Source: Bacteroidaceae bacterium (GTDB lineage Bacteria; Bacteroidota; Bacteroidia; Bacteroidales; Bacteroidaceae). Taken from it: a stretch of 37,323 nucleotides of DNA. Positions 27,835-34,039 of the stretch are shown in pieces. The stretch lies in the NCBI GenBank assembly GCA_017534535.1, contig JAFXVZ010000035.1:1-37323 (forward strand), written 5' to 3'. The stretch's first letter is position 1, and every line of letters starts with the position of its first letter. The notes under the pieces were generated by a model, which did no database searches, was not told the origin of the DNA, and worked only from the letters and a program-made list of their open reading frames with translations. The position numbers and the translations under genes are program-made.

Positions 27835-27920
27835 AAATCTTGGAAGAAAATTACGGATGTAAAACACTGAAAATTAAGCCGTTCCAAGATTTCCTTGATT
27901 TTCCTAAAAGAAATTCAAGG
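27835..27920 (-). repeat. Paired inverted repeats just after the coiled-coil gene
   Basis: Two structures in tandem. CCTTGATTTTC (27893-27903) pairs with GAAATTCAAGG (27910-27920) with one mismatch and a 6-nt loop. AAATCTTGGAA (27835-27845) pairs perfectly with TTCCAAGATTT (27882-27892) across a 36-nt loop. They begin 5 bp past the gene's stop codon. Function unknown; the stem-loops could protect or process the mRNA 3' end. Confidence 0.65.
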
Positions 27921-27924
27921 AAAT

Positions 27925-28686
27925 TCAAGAAATAAATCTTCTCAGAAGTCCTTCAAATATGCCCATTAAGACCTTTTGCTCTTGGCTGGTTGACTTGTCG
28001 CTTAGTTTGGCCGAGAGTGTTTTCTTGCTTGGATAGTATTCGTTGAAAGCAAAAAGCACATCAGCAATTTGAAGCGTTGGGGCATTGATAATATTCATTC
28101 TTAACACATGACCTATAAAGAAACATATTTTGGTGACCTGCGTATTATGCAAATTGCCACCCAGGAACGCAATCAGTTTGTCAGTATGTTCAGCAACCAA
28201 AACATCCAATGCCTTGCAAAAGCAGGTGTCATTAACATGATAGATGTAAGATGAACTATGTCCTTTGGCTCGGCACTCTATAATCTGACCGTTCTTTGTC
28301 GCTATAATTCGGAAGATGGATTTCAGCCTATCAGAAAAAGTTTCAGTATGGAGAGGTGGAACAACTATGGGCAATGGTGTTTCTTGAATAATCGCTGGCA
28401 GATTTATCATTTCCACGCCCTGATCATCCTTTTTGATGTCAACACTACCTGACACATTCAAGGTAACAAGAGGTCCTTTCTTTGACCAGACGTCCCTATA
28501 CTCTTGGTGAATCCTGTTTATGTTTTTCTCCACAGCCAACTCTCTTTCAAGTTTTTCACAATGTTGGCACTTTTGGTTATACTTGTCAGCTTCACCATCT
28601 ATTCTTTCTTGCATCCGCTTGATGGTAGCTTCATGTTGGTCGATAATACCCTGCAGGTATTTTACATTCTCTTCGTTATTTTTCAA
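27925..28686 (-). CDS. Hypothetical protein with N-terminal coiled coil
   Basis: Not recognised. 253 residues, no signal peptide or membrane segment. Residues 1-65 are a heptad-rich coiled coil that includes CQHC (about 40-43). A hydrophilic middle with VTLNVSGSVDI and PLPIVVPP follows, then a C-terminal half of about 130 residues with predicted helices (KALDVLVAEHTDKLIAFLGG; ADVLFAFNEYYPSKKTLSAKL; VLMGIFEGLLRRFIS). The gene is flanked on both sides by structured non-coding DNA, with a palindrome-embedded promoter about 230 bp upstream, and is separated by hairpins from the DUF3987 module. It could be a mobile-element protein or part of a small defence unit; neither is shown. Confidence 0.8.
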   Translation of the reverse strand: MKNNEENVKYLQGIIDQHEATIKRMQERIDGEADKYNQKCQHCEKLERELAVEKNINRIHQEYRDVWSKKGPLVTLNVSGSVDIKKDDQGVEMINLPAIIQETPLPIVVPPLHTETFSDRLKSIFRIIATKNGQIIECRAKGHSSSYIYHVNDTCFCKALDVLVAEHTDKLIAFLGGNLHNTQVTKICFFIGHVLRMNIINAPTLQIADVLFAFNEYYPSKKTLSAKLSDKSTSQEQKVLMGIFEGLLRRFIS

Positions 28687-28696
28687 ATTTGATTAA

Positions 28697-28712
28697 AATA
28701 ATTGGAATTATT
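28697..28712. promoter_or_regulatory. AT-rich palindrome before the coiled-coil gene
   Basis: AATAATT-GG-AATTATT, perfect 7-bp arms, 11 bp upstream of the ATG at 28686. Position suits an operator or a translation-blocking hairpin. Confidence 0.45.
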
Positions 28713-28762
28713 GACTCCGTGAATTTAAAGAAAGAGGGTGGCATCAGTAGAAAAATAGCAAG

Positions 28763-28874
28763 CCCTTCAACACCACTTGTCCTGCCTGTTACAAACTACC
28801 AATGCTCACACCTCCGATGAGTGTGAGTCGGTAGCTTCGGCTTCAGGACTATCTATAAAATTGGTGTTGAAGGG
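28763..28874 (-). ncRNA. Four-helix nested RNA-like structure
   Basis: Four inverted repeats nest in order. P1 is 13 bp perfect (28763-28775 with 28862-28874). P2 is GTCCTG/CAGGAC (28779-28784 with 28844-28849). P3 is CTACC/GGTAG (28796-28800 with 28830-28834). P4 is CTCACAC/GTGTGAG (28805-28811 with 28821-28827) with a 9-nt loop. Internal loops are asymmetric. On the minus strand P1 is followed by GCTTGCTATTTTTC, a terminator-like U-run. It lies downstream of the minus promoter at 28920-28951 and upstream of the coiled-coil gene, so it is either a long structured 5' leader or a separate small RNA. No known class was recognised. Confidence 0.65.
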
Positions 28875-28913
28875 AATCCGAAAAGCATCGAGCTCTACCC
28901 TAATTAATATGTC

Positions 28914-28951
28914 TTGGTGCAAAGATAAAAAATGTATCTTAATGCACCAAA
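28914..28951 (-). promoter_or_regulatory. Promoter inside a long palindrome
   Basis: TTGGTGCA-AAGATA ... TATCTT-AA-TGCACCAA (28914-28950) is a near-perfect inverted repeat. The minus strand has TTTG (28951-28948), 20 bp, TATCTTTG (28927-28920), so the palindrome covers the whole promoter, as expected for a repressor operator. Predicted start near 28914. Confidence 0.62.
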
Positions 28952-29017
28952 TGGTATCTAAAATTAATGCATATTTTCCTCACTTTCCTATTAAAAATGA
29001 TTACTATACTTACCTCT

Positions 29018-29105
29018 AAAAAAGATGGGCGATTCTCGAAACCTAATTGCCAAGCGGGCTCAGTAAGTATGTTCAGATGGCGCACAGCCGTTTCTATTTA
29101 TAAGA
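29018..29105 (-). ncRNA. Predicted small RNA of about 88 nt
   Basis: A minus-strand transcript begun near 29105 by the promoter at 29112-29141 would end at a hairpin, AATTGCC (29045-29051) with GGCGATT (29028-29034, one G-U), followed by CATCTTTTTT (to 29018). The body, TAAATAGAAACGGCTGTGCG and onward, has no ORF of note. Boundaries are predicted, not observed. Confidence 0.5.
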
Positions 29106-29111
29106 TTGGCG

Positions 29112-29141
29112 CAAAGGTACGCTATTTTTTCCACACTTCAA
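29112..29141 (-). promoter_or_regulatory. Promoter of the predicted small RNA
   Basis: Minus strand TTG (29141-29139), 19 bp, TACCTTTG (29119-29112). The stretch 29142-29296 between here and the mcrC stop holds no gene or clear terminator. Confidence 0.58.
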
Positions 29142-29296
29142 GGTATATTGTCCTTTTTTTATAAAACTTGATGAAATTTTTATACTCATGTACACATTAA
29201 CTTTTGCTATCTCACGTTTTGAGGTTGATGGGTTATTTGTAAATGATATTGTAATCTCTGGGCTTAGTGGTACACTTTCAGATTACTATTTCCATT

Positions 29297-30346
29297 TTAG
29301 GTACCTTTGAGACTAACAAAACTATTTAATTGTTCCTTTATTGTCTCAAAATCTGTGTTCAAATCCAGTGTCCGAAAGTAAATAGAGTTACCATCCTTAC
29401 GCTTAATATGACCATTGGGAACTATATCCTCTTGTGTTTTTGCGTAGAGCAGCATACCATCCACATTTCCTTTGTGTTCATCATCATATTCGGTCACATA
29501 GGTATGTATCTGAAACAAATTATGTGAATGAATACTAGACTTATCGAATTGTTTCTGAATAGTACGTGAGTAATACTTTGTGTCAATAATCAATGTTCGT
29601 TCTCCTATTGTCAGCAGAATATCTGTCTGCATATCCGGAAGAATATTAGTAGTTGACTCTTCAGTAATAATACTCCATTTTATCTGTGCTGCACAAGGGT
29701 TTAACTCAGGATGATGTTTTTTATAAAACTCCAGCACAAATTTCTCGAATAGTCTGCACATATGCTCATCAGAGAAGCTTCGCATTTTATATTCTCCTTC
29801 ATCTGTTGTCAAAAGCCACTCTCTTATTATGAAATAGCAGAGATATGTTAACATGCGATAGTTTCTGTTGTTGCGATCAAAATGAAGTGCATTCCAACGA
29901 ACGGCGCGAACATCTATTGTTTGAACATTTTGAAAGAAAAGCATGAGCTGTTTGAGTTTCGCTTTTTTATCCTTCTGTACATCCGAATGCTTAATCAGAA
30001 TGGTAGCTGTTGTTAAAAGTATCTGATTGTATATGTTATTCTCGGACAATTCATCATAATTGCAAGAAATTTGACGATTATTGCGCATTTTGTTTGCTAT
30101 GGTACCATTTATATCAATCTTTCCTTTAACAGTAAGCAAAGATTCCTTGCGAACCACATACTCACGGTGTAATCCCTGCTTTAGTTGATACGAGATACCT
30201 CTAGCCAAAATTTCAGCAAAAAGGTCGTAAATATCATCAAACTTCTCGCCTATAATTTCTGCATAGTTATTCTGCCTAAGCTCTTGGAAAGCATAGGCTA
30301 ACATATAGTAAATGTTACGAATCAATATGCCTTTATCTTCTGTCAT
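29297..30346 (-). CDS. mcrC: McrC-type nuclease subunit
   Basis: 349 residues. Partner of the GTPase McrB in a modification-dependent restriction complex that cuts DNA carrying modified cytosines. The N-terminal region has LIRNIYYMLAYAF, typical of McrC. The C-terminal PD-(D/E)XK site is intact: Asp242 in MQTDI and Asp255-Thr-Lys257 in IIDTKYY, with the same 13-residue spacing as I recall for E. coli McrC. It overlaps the mcrB stop by 4 bp (ATGA), so the two are translationally coupled and expected in fixed ratio. Last gene of the defence operon. Confidence 0.92.
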   Translation of the reverse strand: MTEDKGILIRNIYYMLAYAFQELRQNNYAEIIGEKFDDIYDLFAEILARGISYQLKQGLHREYVVRKESLLTVKGKIDINGTIANKMRNNRQISCNYDELSENNIYNQILLTTATILIKHSDVQKDKKAKLKQLMLFFQNVQTIDVRAVRWNALHFDRNNRNYRMLTYLCYFIIREWLLTTDEGEYKMRSFSDEHMCRLFEKFVLEFYKKHHPELNPCAAQIKWSIITEESTTNILPDMQTDILLTIGERTLIIDTKYYSRTIQKQFDKSSIHSHNLFQIHTYVTEYDDEHKGNVDGMLLYAKTQEDIVPNGHIKRKDGNSIYFRTLDLNTDFETIKEQLNSFVSLKGT

Positions 30347-32823
30347 TTAAGAGCATTCCTCAGTTTTTGCACCTCTTGTTCAAATCGGTCATTATTATCA
30401 AACCAATACTCTCGGAGCATAGGAATAATGTCGTATTCTACGATATTACTCAAATCGTAATGCCCTCCAAGATTGCACAGATAGCTATGGCCAATACAGA
30501 ATCCAGAACCCAACGAGTCATCATCTTCAATAACCTTATTCAAATCAATAATTGCTTTAACAAGATTATTTAAATGTGGGTCCATCAACTTCTGAATATA
30601 CTCCATAAACTGTGGCGACTCAAACCCAGGCTTCATCTCGAAGAAGCTGAATCTGCGACGAAGTGCATAGTCAATCATCGCTAAAGAGCGGTCAGCTGTG
30701 TTCATCATACCAATGATGTACAAGTTGCCTGGCACAGAAAACATTTCATCTCGGTACGACAATTGTATGGGCTTATCACGATAATCGTTTTCAATCAGCA
30801 TAAGCAGTTCACCAAAAATCTTACTCATGTTGCCACGATTAATCTCGTCAATAATAAAGAAATACTTGTTGTCTCTATCAGCGCGCGCTTTTTGGCAAAA
30901 CCTATAAAAGACTCCTTCTTTCAAATCAAAGCCACCATCTTCGTTGGGTTTATAGCCCATTACAAAATCTTCATAGCTATAGTTCTGATGGAATTGTACT
31001 TGCATCACCCTACTCTCGTTTTTTTCTCCCATAATGGCATATGCAAGTCTTTTAGCTGCATATGTTTTACCAACACCTGGGGCACCTTGAAGAATAAGAT
31101 TTTTCTTTCGAAGAAGTAAATTCTCTAATTGGTCAAATTCTTTATAAGTAACAAAAACATCATCAAGGAAATTAGACTTGTCATATGTCTCGATGACCTC
31201 TTCCTTAGGTAACGGATTCTCATCACGAATTATATCCATGATGACATCAAATTCATCTGGAGTAACCTTAAATAAAGATCCTTGTGGGTTCTTCATATAC
31301 TCCATGTTTTTGAGTTCTTGTATCTTCTTAAATGATGACAAATCAATAGGCGTTGGCAGTTTTTCAGCCATCTTAAAATAGAGAGATTTCTCATCTGCAG
31401 CTTTACTTATTTCGAGTAATCCAACTATCTGTTTTGTTGGCGTAGCCTCATAACCAATAACCACATCACCTGCTTTAGCATCTAAGAAGTTTTGAAATAT
31501 CTTTCTCTTATTTCCTCTCTCATTATATAGAGTATAATCCTGTTCTTCACCCACTTTCATGCTCGCCAGGCTCCAAATTTTAGGCTTAGCACACAACCAC
31601 CAGTATTGATTTCCTTTTGTTTCTTCTTGAACAATTGCAGTTTTTGCATCGAATAAACTATTCAGTTTATCCACATAATCAGCATATGATGTAATATTGG
31701 TCAGAGTCTTCATAACATTCTTCCCACTTGCTTCCCACTCACCAATATTGGTCCATCTTACCCTTCTTATATTTTTATAGTGAGAACGATCATTATCAAA
31801 CATATAGTCTGATTCAACTATTCCACGACCAATGATTTTGTACATCCCTTTCTTGGCAAACACAATATCACCAGGTTTCATTTCTCGTGAGAATTGCCAA
31901 ACAGCCAAAGAGTCATTTACTGCCGACCCGTCTTTAGATCTCAGTCTTTTGACTTCATATCTCATTTCTTCACGTGATTTGTATTTTCTCAAATCTCCCA
32001 ATTCATCCCACCCAATACACATAAAACCTTTATCAGTACAATCAGTCCATTCTGAAGCATTCTCTCCTGGTGAATAAATCCAATAATTTTTTGTTGAAGA
32101 GGATGATATGGTTGTCTTTTCCAGGGGATCATCTCTTTTACTTGCTCCGTCATTGTCGATATAAGCATCATATGAAAATTCTGCAAAGTTAGAGCAACCT
32201 GGGATTGTTCCATTCTGAATCTTTTCACTCAGACTCAGCATAATACTATTGTATTCCTTAAACGGGACAAACTTTCCATTGAAAGAAGCAATACCCAATA
32301 AAGTCAATTTTTCTCTATTGTGGCCATCTAATGCAAGATATTTATCTGGTCGTATCCAAAATAATCCAAATGTAATATTATATTTGATGATAAACTGGCC
32401 ATTAAGTGCGTCATAGTCATCACGAATATCTTTATCAAGTACCGCATCTTCAAATACACTCCATAGTCTTTCTATATCACCGTCTTCCCTATCCTTCCCA
32501 TAACCAATAAAGCTACTAAGCATGTTATTCATTTCAGGAACACCATGAAAATCATTAGGAGTATCTGAGGAAATATCTAAGAAACGCTTAAACTTAGCAC
32601 ATATTTCGTATTTTTTGTCATACGAAATTTGGCGATTAATGATGGCCATTACAGTAAAAGGGTCTAAATCAGGAAGCCTTATGCCATCTTGCGTATCTTT
32701 CAGATGGGTAATATGCCCTTGTAAATTACTATATATCCAGTCTACTAACGGTGCTCTGTTATTTTTATATCTCAAGAGTTTCTGCGCGAACTCTGTATAA
32801 AAAGGAATCCAAGTAAATGCCAT
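30343..32823 (-). CDS. mcrB: McrB-type AAA+ GTPase with two PUA/EVE-like reader domains
   Basis: 826 residues, much longer than E. coli McrB (about 460). Residues 1-240 form an unassigned N-terminal domain containing LFWIRPDKYLALDG. Residues about 246-370 (YWIYSPGENASEW, MCIGWDELGDL, GDIVFAKKG) and about 407-490 (YWWLCAKPKIWSL, FQNFLDAKAGDVVIGYE) are PUA-superfamily readers; the second is a good EVE domain. The AAA+ motor follows: Walker A GAPGVGKT (580-587), Walker B FFIIDEINRGN (655-665), the McrB signature MNTADRS (707-713) and the arginine-rich DYALRRRF. EVE domains bind modified bases, so this protein probably selects 5-methyl- or hydroxymethylcytosine DNA. Thirteen bp after the ORF6N gene. 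Confidence 0.93.
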   Translation of the reverse strand: MAFTWIPFYTEFAQKLLRYKNNRAPLVDWIYSNLQGHITHLKDTQDGIRLPDLDPFTVMAIINRQISYDKKYEICAKFKRFLDISSDTPNDFHGVPEMNNMLSSFIGYGKDREDGDIERLWSVFEDAVLDKDIRDDYDALNGQFIIKYNITFGLFWIRPDKYLALDGHNREKLTLLGIASFNGKFVPFKEYNSIMLSLSEKIQNGTIPGCSNFAEFSYDAYIDNDGASKRDDPLEKTTISSSSTKNYWIYSPGENASEWTDCTDKGFMCIGWDELGDLRKYKSREEMRYEVKRLRSKDGSAVNDSLAVWQFSREMKPGDIVFAKKGMYKIIGRGIVESDYMFDNDRSHYKNIRRVRWTNIGEWEASGKNVMKTLTNITSYADYVDKLNSLFDAKTAIVQEETKGNQYWWLCAKPKIWSLASMKVGEEQDYTLYNERGNKRKIFQNFLDAKAGDVVIGYEATPTKQIVGLLEISKAADEKSLYFKMAEKLPTPIDLSSFKKIQELKNMEYMKNPQGSLFKVTPDEFDVIMDIIRDENPLPKEEVIETYDKSNFLDDVFVTYKEFDQLENLLLRKKNLILQGAPGVGKTYAAKRLAYAIMGEKNESRVMQVQFHQNYSYEDFVMGYKPNEDGGFDLKEGVFYRFCQKARADRDNKYFFIIDEINRGNMSKIFGELLMLIENDYRDKPIQLSYRDEMFSVPGNLYIIGMMNTADRSLAMIDYALRRRFSFFEMKPGFESPQFMEYIQKLMDPHLNNLVKAIIDLNKVIEDDDSLGSGFCIGHSYLCNLGGHYDLSNIVEYDIIPMLREYWFDNNDRFEQEVQKLRNALK

Positions 32824-32836
32824 ATTTAATTAATCT

Positions 32837-34033
32837 TTATTGTTTCAATAATTGTAATATCGTTTCTGGTGAGACCTCCATCTTCGTGACAGCACACAAG
32901 CTAAGGCCCATATCTTTCACACTGGCACCAAGCAGATAGACATCATCGTCAATTATTAAGAACCTATCGTGGTTCTTTTGTGGTAGTTGCACGAACTTGA
33001 TTTCACGATTCTGCTCATTGTGCTTTTTCAAATCCGTTTGGAACGACTCATAGTAGCGAGTATGAATCGTAGCATCCACATTATCTGCACGCTTGTCCAA
33101 AAGAGACAGCACACGATCATCCACGAAATTGTCTATCAAAACGATCCGCTGCTTGGCACTCCTCACCAAGTCTGACACGTAAGCCCATGCATCCCATACG
33201 CAACCTGTAGGAAAAATCTGCTCTGACAACAGCTTAGGCGATTGCTCGTCCATCTTTGAAAGAATTGTATTGATTTTATCGTCTGTCTGCTCCATCCATA
33301 GCTTACTCTCAATTTGTTGCCTTTCCACTCGATCAAGGCGCTGGAAAATATGGGCATTTGCTGCCAGATAGCGGCGCATACCAACAAAGGCATCCATAAT
33401 TCTGATACTGGTGTCAACTGCTTTCTGACTGGTCACAACTGCCGATAGCATCGATATTCCCTGTTCAGTAAAAGCGTAGGGAGCCGAAGAAGAGTGTTTT
33501 AAACTCTCGAACCGGTCACAATTTGTGACCAGTTCCTTCGTTTCTTGTTTTGTCAGTTGGAATCTGAACCTTTCAGGGAAACGAGCAACGTTTCTTTTTA
33601 CCTGTTGGTTTAGAACCTTTGTTCCCACCTTGTAAAGCATCGCTATATCCCTGTCTATCAACACTTGTTTGCCTCTTACGACAACAATAAGCTTTGCAAT
33701 ATCAATATCTTCCTCAGAAGTAGATTCAACAGTAACCAACTGGTCGTAATTCGCGACCAGTTCTTTGGACCGGTCACAATTTGTGACAGGTTCCTCGCTC
33801 TCGCTATTATCTTTGATTGATTGTAACATCCCCAGCATTGGTTCAAATTTTGAATTCAGAGCATAAAACATGAACTGGTTTCGTCTATCCTTTGAGAATT
33901 TTATCTGCTCAAGATATGTTACACAGTTATTGATCCAAGTATAGTACTTAGTTGAGTTGCTACGGCTTTTGATATTAGTGGTCTGTAGCTTTTTTCCTTC
34001 AGCTATAAGTTCGTCTATTGTCATATCAATCAA
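32837..34033 (-). CDS. ORF6N-domain protein with degenerate phospholipase D-like C-terminus
   Basis: 398 residues. Residues 1-75 are helical. About 112-215 is an ORF6N (KilA-N-related) DNA-binding domain: VLIDRDIAMLYKV, FPERFRFQLT, YAFTEQGISML. A coiled segment (225-262) leads to a PLD-like domain (about 275-398) with HDRFLIID at 355-362: H-x-R-x4-D, the HKD motif with Arg for Lys, so catalysis is doubtful. It lies between the MmeI-like gene (6 bp) and mcrB (13 bp) in one operon. It may regulate the operon or assist DNA recognition; unproven. Three peptide repeats (EPVTNCDRS, ELVANYDQLV, ELVTNCDRF) are encoded by palindromic DNA. Confidence 0.88.
   Translation of the reverse strand: MIDMTIDELIAEGKKLQTTNIKSRSNSTKYYTWINNCVTYLEQIKFSKDRRNQFMFYALNSKFEPMLGMLQSIKDNSESEEPVTNCDRSKELVANYDQLVTVESTSEEDIDIAKLIVVVRGKQVLIDRDIAMLYKVGTKVLNQQVKRNVARFPERFRFQLTKQETKELVTNCDRFESLKHSSSAPYAFTEQGISMLSAVVTSQKAVDTSIRIMDAFVGMRRYLAANAHIFQRLDRVERQQIESKLWMEQTDDKINTILSKMDEQSPKLLSEQIFPTGCVWDAWAYVSDLVRSAKQRIVLIDNFVDDRVLSLLDKRADNVDATIHTRYYESFQTDLKKHNEQNREIKFVQLPQKNHDRFLIIDDDVYLLGASVKDMGLSLCAVTKMEVSPETILQLLKQ
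33509..33535. repeat. 27-bp palindrome in the ORF6N gene, copy A
   Basis: GAACCGGTCACAA-T-TTGTGACCAGTTC: 13-bp arms with one mismatch around a single base. It encodes ELVTNCDRF on the minus strand, inside the ORF6N domain. Confidence 0.88.
33738..33794. repeat. Two further palindromes in the ORF6N gene, copies B and C
   Basis: Copy B (33738-33762) is AACTGGTCG, 7 nt, CGACCAGTT. Copy C (33767-33794) is GGACCGGTCACAATTTGTGACAGGTTCC, nearly the sequence of copy A. They lie 4 bp apart and encode the linker before the ORF6N domain. A half-copy ACTGGTCACAACT occurs at 33428-33440. Confidence 0.85.
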
Positions 34034-34039
34034 ACTATT

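Noticed and set aside
28805-28840. Hammerhead-type ribozyme core near CCGATGAG
   Set aside because: The GAAA partner strand and the helix arrangement required around the core are absent.
28763-28874. Retron msr/msd RNA
   Set aside because: The terminal pairing resembles a1/a2, but there is no reverse transcriptase gene in the window and the msr/msd layout with a branching G was not seen.
28763-28874. MITE with 13-bp terminal inverted repeats
   Set aside because: Flanking bases show no target-site duplication, and the inner helices fit a folded RNA better; not fully excluded.
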